IMG/VR virus record: IMGVR_UViG_3300032132_000049 | Span: 1-20,587 of that record | DNA from: a virus | Reading direction: 5' to 3' (one strand) | DNA: 20,587 nt | Shown: one piece after another, positions 10,595-17,717 of the stretch | Numbering within the stretch: the first letter of the stretch is position 1 | Layout: every line of letters starts with the position of its first letter | The notes under the pieces: model-generated | The model's input: only the letters and a program-made list of their open reading frames with translations | Told to the model about the DNA's origin: nothing | Databases searched by the model: none | Made by a program: the position numbers and the translations under genes

Positions 10595-10812
10595 CGTGCT
10601 ACCTCTCTCTTGAGAGCACGCATGGCACTGGACTTGTATCCAAAGCGCATGTACCAACGCTGCCACTTGTTGGCACCACGGCTAGTCTCAAGGCAGTAGG
10701 GAGCCCCCACATACTCACTCGTACCAATGGGTGTTCCTACTACTCGGTAGGTAACCAGCTTGTTATTCTCGTCAACCTTGCCAAGTCTCTTTATCTCTTT
10801 CATCTCTATCAT
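10591..10812 (-). CDS. Unknown 73-residue basic protein, leaderless
   Basis: MIEMKEIKRLGKVDENNKLV then a beta-rich middle (TYRVVGTPIGTSEYVGAPYCLE) and a basic aromatic end (NKWQRWYMRFGYKSSAMRALKREVAR). An ATG nine bases further upstream overlaps the -10 box and would not be in the transcript, so the start is at 10812. It is the first leftward gene beyond the divergent control region; its stop overlaps the lysozyme-like gene start. Confidence 0.7.
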   Translation of the reverse strand: MIEMKEIKRLGKVDENNKLVTYRVVGTPIGTSEYVGAPYCLETSRGANKWQRWYMRFGYKSSAMRALKREVAR

Positions 10813-10819
10813 GTTTCTC

Positions 10820-10848
10820 ATTATACTATATTATCGACCATATTGCAA
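10820..10848 (-). promoter_or_regulatory. Leaderless promoter at the left edge of the control region
   Basis: TTGCAA (10848-10843), 17 bases, TATAAT (10825-10820), GAGAAAC, ATG at 10812 (seven-base gap). The palindrome at 10875 lies 50 bases upstream of the -10 box, as in the cassettes. Confidence 0.87.
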
Positions 10849-10873
10849 GCATTACTTGAGGAAATATATTGTT

Positions 10874-10944
10874 GTAAGTGCCTATGGTATAAGCACTTAG
10901 GACGATTGATGTAAGTGCCTATGTTATAAGCACTTAGGACGATT
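10874..10944. promoter_or_regulatory. Two 34-base palindromic repeats in the divergent control region
   Basis: GTAAGTGCCTATGGTATAAG CACTTAG GACGATT at 10874-10907 recurs at 10911-10944 with one change (GG to GT). Each contains TAAGTGC...GCACTTA with an 11-base centre. The arms are the same as the left arm of the leftward cassettes. The 37-base period and location upstream of the leftmost leaderless promoter suggest operators for a regulator that also acts at the cassettes. Confidence 0.7.
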
Positions 10945-10974
10945 CTTCAGGAAAAGTTCGCGTTGGTGGGACTC

Positions 10975-11016
10975 CTATATGCAACTTCCTAACCCATAGA
11001 TACATCGTCTTATCAT
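10975..11016 (-). CDS. Possible 13-residue leader peptide
   Basis: On the minus strand AGGAGG stands six bases before an ATG (11016) reading MIRRCIYGLGSCI then stop; a TATATAAG-type box is 15-20 bases upstream. The ribosome site is the best in the window, yet the frame is very short. Alternative frames in the same place, from GTG 11023 or ATG 11005, read to 10934 (ending TRTFPEESS). Which is used, if any, is unclear. Confidence 0.3.
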   Translation of the reverse strand: MIRRCIYGLGSCI

Positions 11017-11172
11017 GTAACACCTCCTAAAAAAAACTTATATAAAATTTTCACATATCCAAGGAACCTTTAAACTAGCTCCGACTAAAAAAATACAATT
11101 CTAAAAAAAACCCCCTGACCCGTGTTATCGAGTCCTAACTAATTAAAAGAACTTCTAATTAGTTTTCCCAAC

Positions 11173-11304
11173 TTGGATAAAAAAAACAAAAGATATCGGA
11201 ACAAAGGACCTAGATACTTTGAGAAGTTAGCTCACATTAAAAAGAAGGTTAAGGCCTTTTTTAGAATTGAGTCTAAAAGAAAGCATGGGAAGAAGTTACT
11301 ATGA
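11173..11304 (+). CDS. Small basic protein, TTG start, 43 residues
   Basis: Reads (M)DKKNKRYRNKGPRYFEKLA, then HIKKKVKAFFRIESKRKHGKKLL. It is strongly basic and ends at a TGA that overlaps the ATG of the next gene (ATGA), which supports real, coupled translation. The TTG at 11173 is the only plausible start in frame; no strong ribosome site is seen. It may be a nucleic-acid-binding or internal head peptide; no family. Confidence 0.5.
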   Translation: MDKKNKRYRNKGPRYFEKLAHIKKKVKAFFRIESKRKHGKKLL

Positions 11305-11513
11305 GACGTAAAGATGTTATGAAAGCTAATCGAGAAGCCCGTCTTAAAGGAGGTCGGCGTGGAGGTAGTAAAACTACTAGACGTAACCTTGGTATTACAG
11401 AAGAAAGTACACCACTAGAAGTAGTTGAAGAACCCCCAATCGAAGAAAAGGTAGTCGTAAAAAAAGCAAAAGTAGCTAAGAAAAGCTCATTCTGGAAAGG
11501 TAAAGGCAAGTAA
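11301..11513 (+). CDS. Small basic protein, 70 residues
   Basis: MRRKDVMKANREARLKGGRR is highly basic, followed by an acidic middle (EESTPLEVVEEPPIEEK) and a Lys-rich end (VVVKKAKVAKKSSFWKGKGK). Low complexity and charge-segregated, as in some internal head or DNA-binding proteins. Its stop overlaps the ATG of the next gene (TAATG). Function unknown. Confidence 0.6.
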   Translation: MRRKDVMKANREARLKGGRRGGSKTTRRNLGITEESTPLEVVEEPPIEEKVVVKKAKVAKKSSFWKGKGK

Positions 11514-12382
11514 TGGCAAAAACAGTAAAAACAAGTTCTCTTCCCACAAGTAAAGCGGGTACTTCTACAGCACCGATGACAGTATCGGGCATGATACCTA
11601 CCTCTGGGGTCGTTACTGATAGTTCTGGTCCTTGGATGATTGAAGAACAAACTCTAACCATAGATTATACAAGAGTTCCTCATTACGCAGCTTCTTCTGT
11701 TACTCACAGTTTGGCTACCCCCTCTAGAGGATATCGAGTAGCAGCTACTATTCTAAATGTAAATGTAGAGGCAACGTATAGTAAACAGAAATCATATGAT
11801 CAGTTTACTACTTCAAGTTGGACTCAACCTCAAACGTTCATCTACGATACCCAGGACAATGATAACTACAATGCTAGCTATGGAGACACTGGTGCTTCTG
11901 CATTAGGTCCAAACGGAACGATCAATACTCTACAAAAGTGGTACCATAGGCGTGCTTGGGTTTCTAGTATTGATGTTGAAGAAACACAGAATTGCGTTGG
12001 AACACGCCACTACTTCGCAGGATTTAGTGGAATGAATACTTTTGGAGGGTTAGTAGCCACTCCTGCGGAAGATGGGTTGGCAAATTGGGGTGAGTTCGGT
12101 AGATTTACTCCTAAAAGAAACAAGGCTCATACCTTCATGCGAGGTAGTCAAACTGAGCAAAAAAATACCTTATACACTTTAGCTGGACCTTACTCTACTT
12201 CCTTAGAAACAGGTTCACGAATACAACAAACCATTGATCTTATTGGTACCATAATTAGACAATCATCTTTATACGGTATTGGACCTGCCCTAACAGCAGG
12301 TGTTACAACTTCAGAAGGTATTTTTGCACAAGCTGATGTAGGATGCTCTTCCTACTCTTCCTCCAGACATGAGTGGAACTAG
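11513..12382 (+). CDS. Structural-type protein, paralogue A, 289 residues
   Basis: AAAGG precedes the ATG. The protein is beta-rich and Ser/Thr/Tyr-rich. It shares with the next gene an ordered set of blocks: SGMIPxSG; SGPWMIEEQ-LTI-YTRVPxY; TTSSWTQPQ-F-Y; SYGxTGxSALGP-GTI; KWYHRRAW; GEFGRxxPK; GPY-TS-ET; and an end GC-SY-xRH-W. This suggests a duplicated virion protein (capsid decoration, neck or tail component), but no known family is recognised. It lies upstream of the terminase gene in the late-type rightward region. Confidence 0.75.
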   Translation: MAKTVKTSSLPTSKAGTSTAPMTVSGMIPTSGVVTDSSGPWMIEEQTLTIDYTRVPHYAASSVTHSLATPSRGYRVAATILNVNVEATYSKQKSYDQFTTSSWTQPQTFIYDTQDNDNYNASYGDTGASALGPNGTINTLQKWYHRRAWVSSIDVEETQNCVGTRHYFAGFSGMNTFGGLVATPAEDGLANWGEFGRFTPKRNKAHTFMRGSQTEQKNTLYTLAGPYSTSLETGSRIQQTIDLIGTIIRQSSLYGIGPALTAGVTTSEGIFAQADVGCSSYSSSRHEWN

Positions 12383-12401
12383 GACAAAGGAATAATTAAT
12401 T

Positions 12402-13256
12402 ATGGCTACCCCCCTTACAGGATTAAACAGTGTTAACGCTTCAGGTATGATTCCTGCGTCTGGAACTGCACAAGTAGGTGCTACTTCTGGTCCTTGGATG
12501 ATCGAAGAGCAAGAACTCACTATTTACTATACAAGAGTTCCCTCTTATAAAGTTTTTAATGATGTCTTTGGTCTGTCATCTGTCTCAAATACTACTAAAG
12601 TTGAATGGACTTACATTCAAAACAGAGTTGAAGCAGAGTACACAAAATCATACTCTACTGACCTTTACTCTACTTCAAGCTGGACTCAGCCACAAAAGTT
12701 TGAGTACCACCCAGTAAGCTCAGATGCTTATGGAAATTCTTATGGAAATACTGGTGTATCTGCTTTAGGTCCTGTAGGGACTATCACAACTAAAGACAAG
12801 TGGTACCATAGGCGTGCTTGGGATGCTGCTGTAGACTTTCAAGTAGCAGAAGATTGTGAAGCTACTACGCATTACTTTAGCCAGCTTCCTCAATTAACTA
12901 ATATTGGTGGTGTTACACAGATTCAGGTTAATCCCGCTATTGATGGAATGTCTTATTTTGGTGAGTTTGGTAGATTAGACCCTAAACCCTTCGCTAACCA
13001 CACCTTTGTAGACGGGGATTCTTATTACCACAGAGGGGATCAAGAATATATCATCTTTGGCCCATACAACACTAGTGCAGAAACTCCTTTAGCTATTCAG
13101 ACCTACGTAGATGGTATAGGTTCTAAGGTGGAACAACTTGATATGTTCGGTGTAGACGGAGGAGAAGGTATCCTACCAAATCCCGCACAACCTAACGTAG
13201 CTTTTAGAAATACAGGCTGCCAAAGTTATGACAATAACCGACACGATTGGACATAA
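12402..13256 (+). CDS. Structural-type protein, paralogue B, 284 residues
   Basis: AAAGGA lies 11 bases before the ATG at 12402. It has the same block order as the preceding gene; the WYHRRAW segment is also almost identical in DNA (AAGTGGTACCATAGGCGTGC, at 11935 and 12799). Differences concentrate in surface-like loops, for example at about 55-70 and 165-180. Likely a virion component that diverged after tandem duplication. Function unknown. Confidence 0.75.
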   Translation: MATPLTGLNSVNASGMIPASGTAQVGATSGPWMIEEQELTIYYTRVPSYKVFNDVFGLSSVSNTTKVEWTYIQNRVEAEYTKSYSTDLYSTSSWTQPQKFEYHPVSSDAYGNSYGNTGVSALGPVGTITTKDKWYHRRAWDAAVDFQVAEDCEATTHYFSQLPQLTNIGGVTQIQVNPAIDGMSYFGEFGRLDPKPFANHTFVDGDSYYHRGDQEYIIFGPYNTSAETPLAIQTYVDGIGSKVEQLDMFGVDGGEGILPNPAQPNVAFRNTGCQSYDNNRHDWT

Positions 13257-13299
13257 AAAATAAGGTAGGTTTACCTAAAACCTTTCTTTGGAGTATTAT

Positions 13300-13527
13300 A
13301 TGAAAAATTTAAATGTAAGAGATTTTGTTTTAGGGATTGCAGTTATTCTCACACTCTGTAATACCTACTTTATTTCCGGGGCTAAGAGAACTAAACCCAA
13401 AAGACATAACCAAAACTTCTCACGAAGTATGGAATGTAAGAAATCAGGTAGAGGTATGGAAAGAGGAAGAGAATTCAGCATCAAAAAAAGAGGCAAAAGA
13501 CCAACTCATAGATCGACGGCAGGGTAG
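13300..13527 (+). CDS. Membrane-anchored coiled-coil protein, probably frameshifted
   Basis: The ATG at 13300 has GGAG upstream and encodes MKNLNVRDFVLGIAVILTLC NTYFISG, a typical signal anchor. After about residue 27 this frame becomes an arginine-rich, unlikely sequence. The +1 frame (open 13337-13621) reads LRELNPKDITKTSHEVWNVR and then a charged coiled coil (VEVWKEEENSASKKEAKD). The natural product is therefore most likely the anchor joined to the +1-frame coiled coil. The shift point is near GGGGCTAAG (about 13379). It may be a sequencing or assembly indel in the G-run, a mutation, or programmed +1 slippage. A membrane anchor plus coiled coil fits an inner-membrane spanin or similar accessory, but this is unproven. 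The +1 frame runs through a terminator hairpin, which leaves its true end uncertain. Confidence 0.55.
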   Translation: MKNLNVRDFVLGIAVILTLCNTYFISGAKRTKPKRHNQNFSRSMECKKSGRGMERGREFSIKKRGKRPTHRSTAG

Positions 13528-13561
13528 GCAGTTTACGTCTTTCTGCGGTGGAACTTCGCAT

Positions 13562-13590
13562 AACTCCTCATGTAAAAAGTGGGGAGTTAT
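13562..13590. terminator. Hairpin terminator between convergent genes
   Basis: AACTCCTC (13562-13569) pairs with GGGGAGTT (13581-13588) over an 11-base loop and is followed by ATTTTA on the plus strand. It lies between the end of the rightward membrane-protein gene and the convergent glycosyltransferase gene. Confidence 0.6.
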
Positions 13591-13591
13591 T

Positions 13592-14311
13592 TTATGTCGC
13601 GTAAACATCGTTCCAAATTAGAGGAAGCTCAGTATTTGCGATAAAAGCTTCTCTGTTTTCATGCCAAGAGTCCCTACCAACTAGTTCTCCTCTTGAGTGG
13701 TGCAGGATATTAAAATCCATGACCTTATTCACAAAACCTAAGTCATGTGCTTTGGAAGTATAATGAATGTCATAGAAGTCCCACTCACCTGTAAAGTATT
13801 CAGGCTTTTCTAAGCCCACAGCTTCAATACATTTAGGAGTCGCCGCTAGAAACAATCCATCTAGGACTACAACCTCTCTGGTTGGACATTTATTAGGAGT
13901 GTAATCAGTCCAATACTCTACACCTTCAGGAGTTATATGAGACACACGCCCTCTGTGCTTGCGTGCTTCCCACAAAGTTCGCTCCCACCATACAGCAGTC
14001 TCCCCTAAATGCGTTGTCCCAGCCGCTCCTACAAAGCCTCTTGTGGTAGATTCTGTGAACATAGCCTCTAATTTAGCTACAAACTCCTCAGGCTCTTCCC
14101 TAATCTCAATATCATCATGGCAGAAGATAACAATGTCTTCTTCGGCAGGATTAGCGTAACCAAAGCCTCTCTGATAAGCTTTAAATATAGATTCTGCGCG
14201 GGAAATCAGAAAAACATTGATCTTGCACCTAGATAAGAAGGTTAGTAGTTTATCAGTTACCTCTGAAATGTCTTCTCTAGAGCGGGTACAGATGATTGCA
14301 TGTATAGCCAT
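13592..14311 (-). CDS. Glycosyltransferase family 2-like (StrF-type) protein
   Basis: This 239-residue protein starts MAIHAIICTRSREDISEVTD. A Rossmann-like first part leads to EEDIVIFCHDDIEI (about 57-70), where HDDIE is the DxD-type nucleotide-sugar/metal motif of GT-A folds. VVVLDGLFLAATPKCIEAVG and the later GEWDFYDIHYTSKAHDLGF with HHSRGEL match the acceptor and C-terminal portions of the StrF-type GT2 domain. Likely adds a sugar to a virion protein, DNA or the host surface; target unknown. It is the only leftward gene in the rightward late region. TATTAT stands five bases before the ATG, so it may also have a very short leader. Confidence 0.8.
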   Translation of the reverse strand: MAIHAIICTRSREDISEVTDKLLTFLSRCKINVFLISRAESIFKAYQRGFGYANPAEEDIVIFCHDDIEIREEPEEFVAKLEAMFTESTTRGFVGAAGTTHLGETAVWWERTLWEARKHRGRVSHITPEGVEYWTDYTPNKCPTREVVVLDGLFLAATPKCIEAVGLEKPEYFTGEWDFYDIHYTSKAHDLGFVNKVMDFNILHHSRGELVGRDSWHENREAFIANTELPLIWNDVYAT

Positions 14312-14345
14312 ACACTATAATACACTACAACCCTTATAATTTTAC
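14312..14345. promoter_or_regulatory. Divergent AT-rich promoter region, glycosyltransferase / terminase
   Basis: Plus strand TATAAT at 14335-14340 lies five bases before the terminase ATG; minus strand TATTAT (14322-14317) lies five bases before the glycosyltransferase ATG. Neither gene shows a ribosome site. Both could have near-leaderless transcripts, but no good -35 boxes are seen. Confidence 0.4.
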
Positions 14346-15899
14346 ATGGAAAACCAAGAAATAGTTGAGGAATTTAGAAAGTGTGCAGAGGATCCTGCTT
14401 ACTTCATCTCTAATTATATCAAAGTAATTCACCCCGTTAGAGGCTTGGTTCCTTTTAAGTTATATCCTTTCCAGCATAAGATTTTAGACGCCTTGGAGGG
14501 TAAAGATTCACATAGGTTTAATATCCTACGTAAGTTCAGGCAGGCTGGGTGTACTACTATTGCTTCTGCTTGGTCTTTGTGGAACATTATCTTCAAAGAA
14601 CACAAATCAGTTGTTATTTTGTCCAAAGGTGATGCGGAATCAACGGAAGTTCTTGATAGAATTAAGCTAATGTACGACGAGCTTCCTGAATTGTTTAAAC
14701 CAGGCATTGTAGAGGATAACAAGCACACTTTAAAGCTCACAACTCAGTCCGTAATCAAATCTAGGCCTTCTGGCAAGCAATCAGGTCGCTCCTTGGCTGG
14801 TTCTATCCTAATTATTGATGAAGCGGCCTTCATTGAGAACATTGATACCATTTGGGCTGCTGTTTATCCCATTATTTCAACGGGAGGTAGAGCATTCGTT
14901 CTATCTACGGTCAATGGTATTGGTAACTGGTACCATGATGTGTATCAGAATGCTGTAGAAGGCAATAACTCCTTCAACGCTATTGATATTAGATGGCAAG
15001 ATCACCCAGAGTACAGTTATAATTCCGACTATGATCACTTGTATAAGGTTATGTTGGAAAAAGGGTTGGATGTTCGTAATTGGGAAAAAACTACCAAAGC
15101 AAACCTTCCCACAAAACAGTGGCTCCAAGAGTATGAGTGCTCTTTTCTAGGCACAGGAGACACGTTTATTGAAGGAGAAGTTCTAAAAAATATCTCTCAA
15201 CAAACAAGCGATAGCTTCTATACGAAATACAACAATAGAATGCGTGTTTGGCAGGACCCACAACCACACTATTCCTACCTTTTAGCATGTGATACCTCTC
15301 TTGGACGGGATAGAGATTACTCAGCGGTTCAGATCATTAATATGTATAATGGACAGCAAGTAGCTGAGTTCTACTCCAATAGAACCCCTATAAATGAGTT
15401 TGCTAAGATTATATTCAACGAAGGTATGCTATATAACGTAGCTCCTATAATAGTGGAGAGAAACACCATTGGGAATAACCTAATTGACTGGCTCTATAAT
15501 ACTTTTGAATACGAGAACTTGTGGTCTGACGAAAAGGATGATCTAGGCTTTCAAGTTACTGCTAAAAACAGAGAGAGTATTCTTGCAGAATTAGAAGAGG
15601 CAATCAGAACTGATCTTATAAAAATTAACTCAAGTAGAACTTGCGACGAACTAATGACCTTTATCATTGGTACGGGAGGCAAGGCAGAGGCAGAAAAGAA
15701 TCATCATGATGATCTTGTAATGAGCCTAGCCTTAGCAGTCCATGCTTACAAGTTCTTAATGGACACTACACCTGTGGAGTTCCTCTCTAGTGATCGTACA
15801 GAGGAGAAACCACTAGAACCTAGTATGAACTACAAGCATAGCTTTAAAACATCCTACGGAGGCGTAAGCAAAGAAGACTTTACATGGCTGACGAAGTAA
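14346..15899 (+). CDS. terL: Terminase large subunit (T4 gp17 type)
   Basis: This 517-residue packaging motor ATPase and nuclease pumps DNA into the prohead through the portal. The N-terminal ATPase has a deviant Walker A, LRKFRQAGCTT (61-71), with C where the classical Lys would be and basic residues ahead of it, as tolerated in many terminases. Walker B is SILIIDEAAF (D158, E159) and motif III is LSTVNG (186-191). The C-terminal RNase H-like nuclease has ACDTSLGRDRDY (D316), IIVERNTIG (E371) and NHHDDLVMSLA (D455/D456). Motif spacing agrees with T4 gp17; somewhat shorter than T4's 610 residues. The portal gene overlaps its last 16 bases. No small terminase is recognised in the window. Confidence 0.93.
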   Translation: MENQEIVEEFRKCAEDPAYFISNYIKVIHPVRGLVPFKLYPFQHKILDALEGKDSHRFNILRKFRQAGCTTIASAWSLWNIIFKEHKSVVILSKGDAESTEVLDRIKLMYDELPELFKPGIVEDNKHTLKLTTQSVIKSRPSGKQSGRSLAGSILIIDEAAFIENIDTIWAAVYPIISTGGRAFVLSTVNGIGNWYHDVYQNAVEGNNSFNAIDIRWQDHPEYSYNSDYDHLYKVMLEKGLDVRNWEKTTKANLPTKQWLQEYECSFLGTGDTFIEGEVLKNISQQTSDSFYTKYNNRMRVWQDPQPHYSYLLACDTSLGRDRDYSAVQIINMYNGQQVAEFYSNRTPINEFAKIIFNEGMLYNVAPIIVERNTIGNNLIDWLYNTFEYENLWSDEKDDLGFQVTAKNRESILAELEEAIRTDLIKINSSRTCDELMTFIIGTGGKAEAEKNHHDDLVMSLALAVHAYKFLMDTTPVEFLSSDRTEEKPLEPSMNYKHSFKTSYGGVSKEDFTWLTK

Positions 15900-17674
15900 A
15901 AAAGGAAATAAACGAAAGCGGATACACCACCTTCGGGGGATCCGCAGGTAGATCAGGGACTATGTATATCCCTACTGGTCCTATGGGGAAGTTCTGGGCG
16001 AAGTTCTTTGCTACCCCCGCCCAGATTCCTGCCCAGAAAGCCATGGATCAAGGGCTAGTAACACCAGAGTCAGGTGACACAGTAATTAACACTGATGTTA
16101 TCAAAGATATAAACGTTAATAAAGGCCCCGCTCTTGGCGGGGTTGTTCGTAACCCTGTAATCCCCCAACTAGAGCTTAATAGAAGAAAACGATACAAAGA
16201 GTACGAAGAGATGGATGAGTATCCTGAGATTGGTGCTGCCTTTGATATCTACGCAGACGATTCCACACAAAAAGGACCAAGAGCAGAGAGATGGTCAATC
16301 AAGTCTGATAGTCCCATGGTAGTAGATGAGGTTACTGCTTTATTCGAAACCATCAATCTACAAAGATTCTTTTGGGATATTGTTAGAAACACAGTTAAGT
16401 ATGGTGATTGCTTTGTTGAGTTGATTGCTGACATCAAAAGACCTGAGAAGGGTATTAGGAAACTTAAGATTCTTAACCCTAACTGGATTCTAAGAGTAGA
16501 GAATGAGTTTGGGCACCTAAATAAGTTCCTACAAGAGATTCCAAATAGTGAAACAATGCAGTACTCTGAAACTGCTACTACCCAAGGGGAGCCCCTTAAG
16601 TATATTGAGTTAGATAAAAAACAAATTATACACTTCAGACTTCATACTTCTGATCCTGTCTTTTACCCTTACGGTAAATCTATTGCTGCTCTTAGCCATA
16701 GAGTCTTCCGCTCCCTTAAGATGATGGAGGAGGCTATGATGATTTACCGATTGTCGCGTGCTCCTGAGAGAAGGATCTTCTACGTTGATACTGGGAATCT
16801 TCCTACAAGTAAGGCTGAGTTGTTCATGGAGCGGCTCAAAGATAAATTCAAGAAGGAAAAATATTATAATAACGCCCAAGGGACGGTAGATTCACGCCAT
16901 AACCCAATGTCTATGGATGAGGACTTCTTCGTCCCCACCAAGAACGGAAGAGGTACTAAGATTGATACCCTTCCTGGCGCTACTAACCTAGGCGAGATCG
17001 AGGATGTTCGCTACTACAGGGACAAACTCCTAGCAGGCCTTAAAGTTCCTAAGGATTACCTAGTAGAGAAGGACAAGTCTCCTGAGCGCAAAGCTAACCT
17101 CTCCCAGCTAGATGTTAAGTTTGCTAGAACTATTCAACGAATTCAAGTAGATGTTATCGTTAGCCTTGAAAGCATAGCTAAACGTCACTTACAATTAAAA
17201 GGGTTCCCTACTTCCCAAATCAAAGATCTTAAGATCGCTCTCCCAGAGCCCTCTGATATGTCAGCAAAGCGTAAACTAGACATTGATGAGCAAAAAGCTA
17301 GAGTTATCCAAGCAGTACTAGGATTAGGTCTATTTTCTAAAACTTCTATCTATAAAGATTTCTATGACATGAATGACGAAGAGATAGAAAGAATGGAAAA
17401 AGAGCTTGAGAAAGATCAGGAGAAGGACTTGGCTCTACAAGAGAAACAGGCAGCTATTCAGCCAAACGCTGAAGCTAATGCAGAAGCAGGCGCACCAGAG
17501 GGCCTAGGGACTCCAGGGGCGGGACCAGAACCTGCGGAGAATACTCCTCCTACAGCAGAATCAAAGATTTCGGGTTTGGAGTCATTGAAAAACTTAGTTC
17601 TAGAAAGTGACAAGAAAGATGTTATTTCTAGAATAATCACAAAACAAAAAAGAAAAGTAGATAGCACAACCTAA
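15884..17674 (+). CDS. Portal vertex protein (T4 gp20 type)
   Basis: This 596-residue protein forms the expected dodecameric ring at the head vertex through which terminase packages DNA. Recognisable T4-like portal blocks are YEEMDEYPEIGAAFDIYADD (about 106-125), IVRNTVKYGDCFVELI (166 on), HFRLHTSDPVFYPYGKSIA with RSLKMMEEAMMIYRLSRAPE (270-295), and RRIFYVDTGNLP. RYYRDKLLAGLKVPKDYLVE follows around 380-400. The C-terminal 80 residues are a Glu/Gln helix and an Ala/Pro/Gly-rich tail not usual in T4 gp20. The start lies inside the terminase gene; GGAGG is about 20 bases upstream, so the ribosome site is poor. Confidence 0.92.
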   Translation: MADEVKKEINESGYTTFGGSAGRSGTMYIPTGPMGKFWAKFFATPAQIPAQKAMDQGLVTPESGDTVINTDVIKDINVNKGPALGGVVRNPVIPQLELNRRKRYKEYEEMDEYPEIGAAFDIYADDSTQKGPRAERWSIKSDSPMVVDEVTALFETINLQRFFWDIVRNTVKYGDCFVELIADIKRPEKGIRKLKILNPNWILRVENEFGHLNKFLQEIPNSETMQYSETATTQGEPLKYIELDKKQIIHFRLHTSDPVFYPYGKSIAALSHRVFRSLKMMEEAMMIYRLSRAPERRIFYVDTGNLPTSKAELFMERLKDKFKKEKYYNNAQGTVDSRHNPMSMDEDFFVPTKNGRGTKIDTLPGATNLGEIEDVRYYRDKLLAGLKVPKDYLVEKDKSPERKANLSQLDVKFARTIQRIQVDVIVSLESIAKRHLQLKGFPTSQIKDLKIALPEPSDMSAKRKLDIDEQKARVIQAVLGLGLFSKTSIYKDFYDMNDEEIERMEKELEKDQEKDLALQEKQAAIQPNAEANAEAGAPEGLGTPGAGPEPAENTPPTAESKISGLESLKNLVLESDKKDVISRIITKQKRKVDSTT

Positions 17675-17683
17675 AGCTTGCAT

Positions 17684-17717
17684 ATATAAGTTTAGAGTTC
17701 GTAATTGGAGATAAACA
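17684..17717 (+). promoter_or_regulatory. Possible late-type promoter and ribosome site
   Basis: CATATATAAG at about 17681-17690 resembles the single-block TATAAATA late promoters of T4-like phages. TTGGAGATAAACA then provides GGAG before the ATG at 17718. No cognate sigma factor is in the window. Confidence 0.35.

Larger units (their letters stand above)
10813..11172. other. Divergent control region between leftward and rightward transcription
   Basis: About 360 bases without a secure gene. It holds the 10820 promoter, the two palindromic repeats, a short possible leftward frame with a perfect ribosome site (10975-11016), poly-A tracts near 11030, 11084 and 11102, a TATATAAAAT stretch at about 11040, and a 9-bp inverted repeat AACTAATTA/TAATTAGTT at 11137-11145 and 11156-11164. 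No clean sigma-70 promoter is seen toward the right. The TATATAAA could be a late-type -10, as in T4-like phages, but that is a guess. Confidence 0.6.

Noticed and set aside
11273-11661. Minus-strand frames opposite the 70-residue gene
   Set aside because: Arg/Cys/Phe-rich shadow translations with no start signals, opposite a tightly coupled rightward gene set.
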